From Candidatus Methanoperedentaceae archaeon (lineage in GTDB: Archaea; Halobacteriota; Methanosarcinia; Methanosarcinales; Methanoperedenaceae), in the NCBI GenBank assembly GCA_013331375.1, contig DUGO01000090.1:1-8777 (forward strand): a DNA stretch of 8,777 nt. Reading direction: 5' to 3'. Below the pieces are notes generated by a model. That model did not search any database, had not been told where the DNA came from, and saw only the letters and a program-made list of their open reading frames with translations. The position numbers and the translations under genes were made by a program. Below, piece after piece: positions 1-5,699 of the stretch. How positions within the stretch are numbered: the stretch's first letter is position 1; each line of letters opens with the position of its first letter.

Positions 1-1
1 C

Positions 2-109
2 ATCAACAAGAGGTATGGTGGGAAGATAAAACCAAAAGCAGCACTGCTTGTTAACGTAGAGGAGGTATATCATCTCAAGCCAGCTGAGGGCAAAAAGAGG
101 ATAGCATGA
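2..109 (+). CDS. C-terminal end of a protein entering from the left edge (possible PPOX-type flavin-binding protein)
   Basis: Only the last 35 residues are present, in the frame starting at base 2 and ending with TGA at 107-109. The segment reads as a beta strand (AALLVNVEEVYHL) followed by a basic tail (KPAEGKKRIA). This layout resembles the end of small archaeal pyridoxamine-phosphate-oxidase-like split-barrel flavoproteins, which often end in a VxVEEVYxLKPG-like strand. That resemblance is from memory and is weak evidence. The stretch is co-oriented with the cytochrome operon but separated from it by an integrase remnant and a tRNA gene, so it is not part of that operon. The reading frame looks genuine because it uses no rare-looking codons and ends cleanly before the opposing remnant. 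The function should be treated as unknown until the upstream sequence is available. Confidence 0.5.
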   Translation: MNKRYGGKIKPKAALLVNVEEVYHLKPAEGKKRIA

Positions 110-124
110 ACGGTTAATCAAAGG

Positions 125-455
125 TCAGATCAATATTTTTACAAACTTCCTCACTGCGATGCGATAGCTGTGCAGCGGCCACTCGCCGTCTGGTAGAGAA
201 AACCTGTCATCTACCCAAAGGAGCAGCTTCTTGAGATCTCTTTCATCAAACATCATCCATTCTTTCTCCACGGCGATGGCTGCGAGCCGCAGCCGCATAA
301 GCAGGGTGCCTACCTGCAGCCTGCCCAGTCTTGGGGTGTTGAAGCCTAACCGGGCAGTCCTCTGCAAAATCAAGCAATAATTCTTTATCCTTTTCAGAGG
401 TCTGGGTGTTAATAACACGCGCCTTTGTGGAAGCGAACGTTCCATCCTTATCATA
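125..455 (-). pseudogene. Decayed N-terminal fragment of an archaeal tyrosine recombinase/integrase
   Basis: The minus strand holds an open frame (start ATG at 454, stop at 125). Its C-terminal two thirds resemble the SAM-like core-binding domain of archaeal XerC/D-type integrases: an arginine-rich helix (TPRLGRLQ), an acidic turn (FDERDLKKLLLWVDD), then SYRIAVRKFVKIL, which matches the usual 'T..DY+.ALK+F.+WL' ending. The matching first helix lies in another minus-strand frame at about 362-420 (SEKDKELLLDFAEDC). Joining the two frames near the gcccgg run at 350-356 restores a typical integrase N-terminus. The gene therefore carries a frameshift. It also stops right after the core-binding domain, so the catalytic domain with its R-H-R-Y residues is missing. 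The sequence beyond the stop belongs to the end of the opposing gene. It lies 70 bp past the 3' end of tRNA-Thr, the usual place for an element's integrase. The family call is from remembered motifs, not a search. Confidence 0.6.
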
Positions 456-526
456 TTATCTCTATGTTCATGTTGTCTGCCTCTTTTCGGTCTACTCTAA
501 AATAGGCATTGGACGGAACCGCTTGA

Positions 527-600
527 AGCCGCCGGAGGGATTTGAACCCTCGATCTGCTGATTACGAATCAGCCGCTTTGCCAGGCTAAGCCACGGCGGC
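527..600 (-). tRNA. tRNA-Thr (anticodon CGT)
   Basis: Read on the minus strand, the 7-bp acceptor stem GCCGCCG/CGGCGGC closes a full cloverleaf. The D-arm is GCTT...AAGC, the anticodon stem GCTGA/TCAGC surrounds the loop TTCGTAA, and the T-arm is GAGGG-TTCAAAT-CCCTC. Anticodon CGT reads threonine codon ACG. The discriminator (complement of base 527) is U, and no CCA follows, as is usual in archaea. There is no intron. The integrase remnant lies just beyond the 3' end, which makes this gene a candidate former attachment site. Confidence 0.95.
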
Positions 601-635
601 GCATCATAGAATTTTTGCTACATTGCCCAAGTACG

Positions 636-643
636 CTATATAG
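636..643 (-). promoter_or_regulatory. TATA box for tRNA-Thr
   Basis: The self-complementary octamer ctatatag is centred about 40 bp upstream of the mature tRNA 5' end. This predicts a transcript start near 612-615 and a short 5' leader for RNase P to remove. The spacing is standard for archaeal TBP/TFB promoters. Confidence 0.6.
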
Positions 644-753
644 TTTTCTCAAATGGAAAGATATCCGACCGGTTGTCGAAATGTGCACAGCGAGAATTCC
701 AGGGGCAATAGAACAGAAAAGCGCAGCTCCATGCCCCATACTATACCCAGCTG

Positions 754-784
754 ATAAATATAAAAGCGAAAGACCTTTATAATA
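754..784 (+). promoter_or_regulatory. Promoter region of the multihaem cytochrome operon, with two TATA-like boxes
   Basis: Two A/T-rich TATA-like elements stand before the nine-haem cytochrome: gataaatataaaag (about 753-766) and cctttataatag (about 774-785). Archaeal spacing predicts starts near 785 and 805, giving leaders of about 40 and 20 nt. Both leaders keep the purine-rich gaaggtagg at 811-819, a weak ribosome-binding site for the ATG at 824. The first box is the better match. I see no other gene between the tRNA and this operon (601-823). Confidence 0.55.
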
Positions 785-823
785 GTTTAAACAACTCTCA
801 TCAGCGGTCAGAAGGTAGGATGG

Positions 824-1456
824 ATGGGACTCAGAAAGCTCATACCAGGGGTACTTGCTGCAGTTACGGCAGTCCTCTTCATAGGAGGGGTCTATTTTTC
901 CGCGCCGAGCGCGACCCTGATCAAGGAAGACTGCAATAAGTGCCATGAGGGCTTCACGCCAGTGGAAGGCGCAAGGGAAATACATGCAGGCGCCAATATC
1001 ACGACCAAGGAATGCAAAGAGTGCCATGAAAGCGCGATTGCGGCACATGCAGACAAGAAGCTGAAATTATCGGATTGTGCCCACTGCCATGAACGCGACA
1101 GGGGTGGAGCCATGGCGTACTCCAACTGCACCGACTGCCACAAGACAGACCCGCACAAGGACGTGACCTCCAAAGAGTGCAGCGTATGCCACACGACCTG
1201 CAATACCTGTCACAATGTTGAGATCACGAAGATTGCTGAGGGCAGGCACAATACATTACAGTGCAGCGGATGCCATATATACCATACCTACAAGCCAGAC
1301 TGTACGAACTGCCATACGCTTTCCGAATCACACATCAACCGCACGGGCATGGTTAGCAGGACCGAGACGTGCGCAGGATGCCACGGTACCGCACACCCAG
1401 TATCCTACGGTGAGATCAGGAAAGAAGTCTGGAGGATTACGAATAGTAAAGGTTAA
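824..1456 (+). CDS. Nine-haem c-type cytochrome, membrane-anchored
   Basis: The 210-residue product carries nine CxxCH haem-c motifs, starting at residues 37, 64, 85, 102, 119, 126, 147, 160 and 183. Residues 6-27 form a single hydrophobic segment after the basic start MGLRK. This is a Sec signal or uncleaved anchor that puts the haem domain outside the cytoplasmic membrane. The protein most likely moves electrons by multihaem wiring. Extra histidines (54, 75, 111, 142, 154, 170, 191) could be distal ligands for bis-His haems. Motifs five and six (119-130) are separated by only two residues. The segment from H142 to C163 (H-x4-CxxCHxxH, then CxxCH 13 residues after the previous one) repeats the module of the downstream cytochrome, so the two are probably related. 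It precedes that gene by 67 bp on the same strand. No catalytic domain beyond haem binding is visible, and the exact electron partner is unknown. Confidence 0.9.
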   Translation: MGLRKLIPGVLAAVTAVLFIGGVYFSAPSATLIKEDCNKCHEGFTPVEGAREIHAGANITTKECKECHESAIAAHADKKLKLSDCAHCHERDRGGAMAYSNCTDCHKTDPHKDVTSKECSVCHTTCNTCHNVEITKIAEGRHNTLQCSGCHIYHTYKPDCTNCHTLSESHINRTGMVSRTETCAGCHGTAHPVSYGEIRKEVWRITNSKG

Positions 1457-1523
1457 AAAGGCTCAGGTTGTACAGCCATTGCTTGACATTCAGATTGGAT
1501 TTCACTTGGAGATGGTTTAACGA

Positions 1524-2645
1524 ATGACATTGTCAAAAAGGGTTATTATCATAATGGTGATTGCAATACTGTCAGTGGTCACACTGATGAGTACAAAAAT
1601 CGGATGGGATTATGTGACCACTACTGAGTTTTGTGAGATTTGCCATGAAGTTGAATTTGAGGCGTATAACACCCCAGGCGACTCGCTCGATTATGCGCAC
1701 AACACGCATTCGGTAACTTGTACCGCGTATCATGAAGGCGCAGGCAGCGGAGGTGCCCTGGAGTTCAAGGAGCGGATAGGCATCATGCTCCTGCTGGACG
1801 TGACCGGTGGCAGCGCACCGCCTCAGCCCGAAGAAGAGGTACGGCTTGAGAACAAGAAGCGATGCCTGAAATGCCACCAGGACTTCCAGCTCAAGACAAG
1901 CGGCTTATTGCTCAACCCGCACGAGAACGTGAAGGACTGTGCCTCATGCCACGTCGGGCACAAGCGCGGATTGTCCGAGCAGGTGTGCAGCAAATGCCAC
2001 TCCCAGCCGGCAGAATCGCTCAAGACTGAAGGAGGCAGGCATTCAAAGCGTGGATGCGCGTTCTGCCATCCGACGCATGGCTACCTGCCCAAGTGTACCG
2101 ACTGTCACGGACTGTACCACCCTGGCGGTTTCGAAGCATGCAATAGCTGCCATACGAATGCTCACGCGCCCAAGAAAGTCGAATTCGGCGGCTCCGTGAA
2201 CAAGACGCAGTGCATACTCTGCCATGGTACGGTCGTCCAGACTACCTTCGGCACGCAGCCCACAAAGCACGCAAAGGTCGAATGCACGCAGTGCCATCCG
2301 GTTCACGGCCAGACACAGTCGTGCGTTAACTGCCATGAGAAGCACACGCCGACTATGGCAGAGACCGAGTGCAGCAAATGCCACCAGATAGGGCATGTGC
2401 CGACGAGAGTTTCGTACCCGAGCGATACGTCTAAAGACCTGTGTGCGGGATGCCACCCGACCGAGGCGTCGCAGCTGGCATCAAGCAAATCCGCGCACGC
2501 TGATAAGACGTGTGCATACTGCCACAGGCAGCACGCGCAGATACCGTCCTGCACAGCCTGCCATGGTACCATGCACGGGCTGTCAAGCGGTTGCGCAACA
2601 TGCCATACATCTGCGCATGACCTGAAATTCCCGCAGAAAACATAG
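1524..2645 (+). CDS. Fifteen-haem c-type cytochrome with NapC/NirT-like N-terminus and one degenerate haem site
   Basis: The 373-residue protein starts with a hydrophobic anchor (residues 7-24). The next segment, TEFCEICH...H..H.VTC.AYH, matches the first two haem sites of NapC/NirT quinol-dehydrogenase cytochromes. Intact CxxCH motifs begin at 37, 114, 139, 155, 178, 191, 206, 230, 254, 267, 283, 307, 330, 343 and 357. A sixteenth at 66-70 reads CTAYH, with TAT (1728-1730) in place of a cysteine codon. From H173 the chain is built of modules 76 residues long: H173/C178/C191, H249/C254/C267 and H325/C330/C343 are exactly in register. The last module is cut after its third haem. A ggagatgg ribosome-binding site at 1508-1515 supports this start. 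Together with the upstream cytochrome it probably forms a membrane-attached conduit for extracellular electron transfer or quinol oxidation. The outer-face location is inferred from the anchor, and the direction of flow cannot be read from the sequence. Confidence 0.9.
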   Translation: MTLSKRVIIIMVIAILSVVTLMSTKIGWDYVTTTEFCEICHEVEFEAYNTPGDSLDYAHNTHSVTCTAYHEGAGSGGALEFKERIGIMLLLDVTGGSAPPQPEEEVRLENKKRCLKCHQDFQLKTSGLLLNPHENVKDCASCHVGHKRGLSEQVCSKCHSQPAESLKTEGGRHSKRGCAFCHPTHGYLPKCTDCHGLYHPGGFEACNSCHTNAHAPKKVEFGGSVNKTQCILCHGTVVQTTFGTQPTKHAKVECTQCHPVHGQTQSCVNCHEKHTPTMAETECSKCHQIGHVPTRVSYPSDTSKDLCAGCHPTEASQLASSKSAHADKTCAYCHRQHAQIPSCTACHGTMHGLSSGCATCHTSAHDLKFPQKT

Positions 2646-2685
2646 CGGGAATTTTATCTATTTTTTAGTACACTTAGCCGGGCAT

Positions 2686-2723
2686 TTGGCATGGTTATTA
2701 AGAATGCCAAGCAAGATTTTTTT
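2686..2723 (+). terminator. Hairpin plus oligo-T terminator after the cytochrome operon
   Basis: A perfect 7-bp stem, TTGGCAT (2686-2692) against ATGCCAA (2704-2710), with an 11-nt loop is followed by seven T at 2717-2723. A further T-rich stretch (2653-2667) directly after the cytochrome stop could end transcription on its own, as oligo-T often does in archaea. The site separates the cytochromes from metK, which has its own TATA box. Confidence 0.6.
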
Positions 2724-2737
2724 CTGCATCGGTGCTG

Positions 2738-2744
2738 TTATAAT
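2738..2744 (+). promoter_or_regulatory. TATA box of metK (likely leaderless transcript)
   Basis: The element ttataat is centred 26 bp before the metK ATG, so the predicted transcript start falls on or next to the start codon. The bases before the ATG (aataatcctat) contain no Shine-Dalgarno-like purine run, which agrees with a leaderless mRNA. Confidence 0.5.
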
Positions 2745-2766
2745 CCATGATGCCCAATAATCCTAT

Positions 2767-3969
2767 ATGGGCAGGAACATTGTAATAGATGATCTGAATG
2801 CAACCCCCATCGAGGAGAGACGGGTAGAGGTCGTTGAAAGAAAGGGGCTGGGGCATCCCGATTACATCTGTGATTCCATAATGAACCAGGTATCGGTCGA
2901 GCTTTCAAAGCTATACATGAACAGGTTCGGCGCAATAATGCACCACAATATAGACAAGGGCATGCTCGTGGCTGGTCAGGTTGAGAGCAGGTTCGGGGGC
3001 GGGAAGGTGGTGCAGCCCATGCGTTTGATATTCGGTGACAGGGCAACGTTCAATGTAGGAGATAATTCCATTCCTGTCAATGACATCGCAATAAGCACCG
3101 CGAAACGCTGGCTTAGGGACAATCTCAGGTTCGTGGATGCCGAAGAGATATACTACCAGAGCGAACTCAAGCAGGGGTCGCTCGAGCTGACCGACATTTT
3201 CAGGAGACCCGGCACCATTCTTGGCGCCAACGATACCTCTGCAGCCGTTGGTTATGCGCCCATGACACAGACAGAAAAGCTTGTACTCGACACGGAGAGA
3301 TACCTGAACTCAGAGGCATTCAAGAAAGAATTCCCATGGACAGGGGAGGATGTCAAGGTGATGGGGCTCCGCGAGGGGAGCGAGCTTCATGTCACTGTAG
3401 CCATGCCTCTTATTGACAGGTTCGTTGAGTCTGAGCCGGATTACTTCAGGAAAAAGGAGGAGGTGCTTGGAAGCATTAACGATTACGTTTCCAGGACAGT
3501 GTCCCTTAACCCGCATGTTTACCTGAACACGCTTGATGTCCCGGGGCGCGGTCTTGGCGGTGTATATCTCACTGTCACTGGCACCTCTGCGGAGGATGCG
3601 GACTGCGGGCAGGTGGGGAGAGGCAACAGGGTTAATGGCATCATTCCCCTTAACCGACCGGTGAGCAGCGAGGCGGCTGCAGGCAAGAACCCTGTAAGTC
3701 ATGTCGGGAAGATATACAACCTGCTCACTCACAGGATGGCCGACAGGATATACCGCGATGTGCCCGGCATCAGGGAAGTGTACGTGTGGCTGCTTAGCCA
3801 GATAGGCAAGCCGATTGACAGTCCCAAGATAGCTGCAGCCCAGGTCATAATGGAAAACGGCACGGTGGATGCGGTGAAGAAGGAGATAATCGATGTCATG
3901 GACGCAGAGCTGGCTGACATCAACTCGTTCTGCATGGAACTGGCATACGGCAGGATACCGGTGTGCTAA
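2767..3969 (+). CDS. metK: S-adenosylmethionine synthetase, archaeal type
   Basis: The 400-residue enzyme makes S-adenosylmethionine from methionine and ATP in the cytoplasm. It supplies methyl groups for tRNA, rRNA, lipid and cofactor biosynthesis. The length and motifs are those of the archaeal MAT family, which is very divergent from bacterial MetK. They include VERKGLGHPDYICDSI at 23-38, the glycine run near 77-79, GANDTSAAVGYAP at 153-165, GTSAEDADCGQVGRGNRVNG at 272-291 and EAAAGKNPVSHVGKIYN at 302-318. The frame is complete. The ATG at 2767 gives the usual archaeal start (xRNIVxxxL followed by the TP-E segment), and the TATA box 26 bp away suggests leaderless translation. Its TAA overlaps the stop codon of the convergent flavoprotein gene by four bases. 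It appears to be a stand-alone housekeeping gene, with no functional link to its neighbours. Confidence 0.95.
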   Translation: MGRNIVIDDLNATPIEERRVEVVERKGLGHPDYICDSIMNQVSVELSKLYMNRFGAIMHHNIDKGMLVAGQVESRFGGGKVVQPMRLIFGDRATFNVGDNSIPVNDIAISTAKRWLRDNLRFVDAEEIYYQSELKQGSLELTDIFRRPGTILGANDTSAAVGYAPMTQTEKLVLDTERYLNSEAFKKEFPWTGEDVKVMGLREGSELHVTVAMPLIDRFVESEPDYFRKKEEVLGSINDYVSRTVSLNPHVYLNTLDVPGRGLGGVYLTVTGTSAEDADCGQVGRGNRVNGIIPLNRPVSSEAAAGKNPVSHVGKIYNLLTHRMADRIYRDVPGIREVYVWLLSQIGKPIDSPKIAAAQVIMENGTVDAVKKEIIDVMDAELADINSFCMELAYGRIPVC

Positions 3970-5138
3970 CCTACCTGTGAAGCTATCCTGCGTCCCATCT
4001 CGATGCACCTGCCTATTTCGTTACCGTCAGGTCTGAACCTGACATCAAGCGTCTCGACCACCCTGTGATTCTCCTTTTCAAGCTCATCTTTGATGGCTTT
4101 AACTGCGCCGCCGCCCCATCCGTACGAGCCGAAAATACCCCACATTTTTCCTTTCGGCTTCAGTCCCATAACATAGGTGAGGAAACCGCCCACAGTAGGA
4201 TACATGGTATTGTTCAGGGTCGGTGAGCCCACGATGACCGCAGACGCGTCCAGTATCTCCTTTACCGCGTCGCTCCAGGGGTTGCTCCGCAGGTGCATGA
4301 GCTTTACCTCCACACCGGTCTCAATTGCTCCTTTTGCGATGCTTTTTGCCATCATGTCAGTGCTCTGCCACATGGTATCATAAACGATAACCACCTTCTT
4401 TTTCGTACCTGCTCCTGCCCACCTTGAATAATAGCCGATGATAGTACCCGGGGTCTTCCAGATGATGCCGTGGCTCGGCGCTATCGTGTCTATCCCGATA
4501 TTGAGCTTTGCCACTTCCTCAAGCTTCTTCGCCACAAGCTGACCGAGAGGCATGAGGATATTGGCATAGTAATCCGTGGCAGCGTCTTCGAGCACCGCTG
4601 CCGGGAGTTCACTGTCGAACCTCTGCGATGATGCGATATGCTGCCCGAAGGCGTCATTTGAGAGCAGGACACGGTCAGCTTTGACATAGGTCATCATGCT
4701 GTCAGGCCAGTGAAGCATGGGAGTCATTATGAACATCAGCTTTTTCCTGCCTAGGGAAAGCTCATCACCTGTCTTAACTGTCCTGAAGCGCCACTTGCCG
4801 CCGTAGTATCTTGACAACCCCTCCTTTCCCTTCTCTGATGCAATCAGCTCGGCATTGCCCGCTGCAGCCATGGCTTCATTGAGCGAGCCCGAATGGTCTG
4901 GCTCGACATGATTGGATATGACGAAATCTATCCTTCCCGGGTCGACTATCTCTTTTACGCGCGCCAGCATCTCGTCAGCGAATCCGTGCTTCACGGTATC
5001 GACGAGCGCTATCTTCTCATCGACTACAAGGTAGGCATTGTACGTGGTCCCCCTGTGCGTGATATACCCGTGGAAATCCCTGATGTTCCAGTCAATGGCA
5101 CCTACCCAGTATATGCCATCCGCGACCTTTACGCTCAT
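3966..5138 (-). CDS. fprA: Type A flavoprotein / F420H2 oxidase (FprA), diiron plus flavodoxin domains
   Basis: The 390-residue protein has the two-domain layout of type A flavoproteins. Residues 1-245 form a metallo-beta-lactamase-like domain, and residues 248-388 a flavodoxin domain (VVIVYDTMWQSTDMMA at its FMN phosphate loop). The diiron ligands are all visible: H77, E79, D81 and H82 in NHVEPDHSG, H143 in MLHWPDS, D162 in SND, and H223 in PSHG. Archaeal members reduce O2 to water using F420H2, and some relatives reduce NO or take electrons from rubredoxin. The likely role here is cytoplasmic oxygen defence in an anaerobe. F420 as donor is inferred from archaeal relatives. The gene starts 9 bp after the CoA-binding gene, with a ggtgacgggg ribosome-binding region overlapping that stop, so the two form an operon. 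Its stop overlaps that of metK on the other strand. Confidence 0.93.
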   Translation of the reverse strand: MSVKVADGIYWVGAIDWNIRDFHGYITHRGTTYNAYLVVDEKIALVDTVKHGFADEMLARVKEIVDPGRIDFVISNHVEPDHSGSLNEAMAAAGNAELIASEKGKEGLSRYYGGKWRFRTVKTGDELSLGRKKLMFIMTPMLHWPDSMMTYVKADRVLLSNDAFGQHIASSQRFDSELPAAVLEDAATDYYANILMPLGQLVAKKLEEVAKLNIGIDTIAPSHGIIWKTPGTIIGYYSRWAGAGTKKKVVIVYDTMWQSTDMMAKSIAKGAIETGVEVKLMHLRSNPWSDAVKEILDASAVIVGSPTLNNTMYPTVGGFLTYVMGLKPKGKMWGIFGSYGWGGGAVKAIKDELEKENHRVVETLDVRFRPDGNEIGRCIEMGRRIASQVG

Positions 5139-5147
5139 GCTTCCCCG

Positions 5148-5570
5148 TCACCCCTCGATAAGCCTTCTGTGCTCCTTCATCATGCACCTGTTCCATACGA
5201 CCGTTAGCCCATTCCGCGCAGCCTCCTCAGCAGCCTCCCTGCTGTAAATCCCCTCCTGCATCCAGAGGACGCGCGCGCCAGCCTTTATTGCTTCTTTCGC
5301 CACAGGCGGCATATCCTCGGAGCGGCGGAATACGTCAGCCACGTCAATTTTCACGGGCACGTCGAGAAGGCTTCTGTAGCACTTCCCGCCGAATACGCTT
5401 TCGATTGTCGGATTCACGCATATCACGCTGTACCCCTGCTCCTTAAGGTACTTCGCCACGAAATGCGATGGTTTCGTTTCAGTGCTGGAAAGCCCCACTA
5501 CAGCAATATTCCTGAGCCTGAGGAGCCCCCTTATCTCATCATCCGTACGACCGTCGTGAATAATGCTCAT
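5148..5570 (-). CDS. CoA-binding domain protein (YccU family)
   Basis: This is a single Rossmann-like CoA-binding domain of 140 residues, the standard size of the YccU/PF13380-type family. Typical segments, numbered from the ATG at 5570, are IAVVGLSSTETKPSH (about 22-36) at the nucleotide-binding turn, GYSVICVNPT (about 46-55), VADVFRRSED (about 77-86), and ARVLWMQEGI followed by WNRCMMKEHRRL near the C-terminus. The family resembles the CoA-binding part of succinyl-CoA and acyl-CoA synthetases but lacks the catalytic histidine domain. Its cellular role is not well defined. A TTG two codons upstream (5574-5576) could also serve as start. I chose the ATG because the added residues have no family match. 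No Shine-Dalgarno run precedes it. The 9-bp gap to fprA indicates co-transcription, so a role in redox or oxygen-stress metabolism is possible. Confidence 0.88.
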   Translation of the reverse strand: MSIIHDGRTDDEIRGLLRLRNIAVVGLSSTETKPSHFVAKYLKEQGYSVICVNPTIESVFGGKCYRSLLDVPVKIDVADVFRRSEDMPPVAKEAIKAGARVLWMQEGIYSREAAEEAARNGLTVVWNRCMMKEHRRLIEG

Positions 5571-5594
5571 GTGCAAAATATCGGCTTTATCAGG

Positions 5595-5600
5595 TTAAAA
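5595..5600 (-). promoter_or_regulatory. Possible TATA box of the CoA-binding/fprA operon
   Basis: On the minus strand ttttaa sits about 27 bp before the ATG at 5570, which would give a leaderless transcript. An alternative A/T-rich element (rc of about 5632-5645) would give a 40-nt leader without a ribosome-binding site. Both matches are weak. Confidence 0.3.
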
Positions 5601-5664
5601 GGTTTGGCGGAAGTTACTAAAAATCTTTTGTATGTAATTATTTGCGCTTTCCTCATCGCCAAGA

Positions 5665-5672
5665 CTTATATA
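5665..5672 (+). promoter_or_regulatory. TATA box of the HExxH gene
   Basis: The element cttatata is followed about 30 bp later by the ATG at 5700. This predicts a start near 5694 and a leader of only a few bases. No ribosome-binding site is visible between them. It shares the 129-bp divergent region with the CoA-binding/fprA operon. Confidence 0.55.
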
Positions 5673-5699
5673 CCGGAAGCGCCAATATCTGTTCGTATT

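Noticed and set aside
569..1048. 159-residue minus-strand open frame
   Set aside because: It runs through the tRNA-Thr gene and antisense to the nine-haem cytochrome, with no family-like motifs; it is a shadow frame.
1215..1520. 101-residue plus-strand frame bridging the two cytochromes
   Set aside because: Mostly an out-of-frame reading of the nine-haem gene; the ribosome-binding site at 1508-1515 serves the next cytochrome, not this frame.
3310..4008. 232-residue minus-strand open frame opposite metK
   Set aside because: Antisense to a clearly conserved enzyme; composition (many H, R and P) is typical of a shadow.
5463..5699. Upstream extension of the HExxH gene frame
   Set aside because: It covers the antisense of the CoA-binding gene and the divergent promoters, including a TATA box correctly placed for the ATG at 5700.
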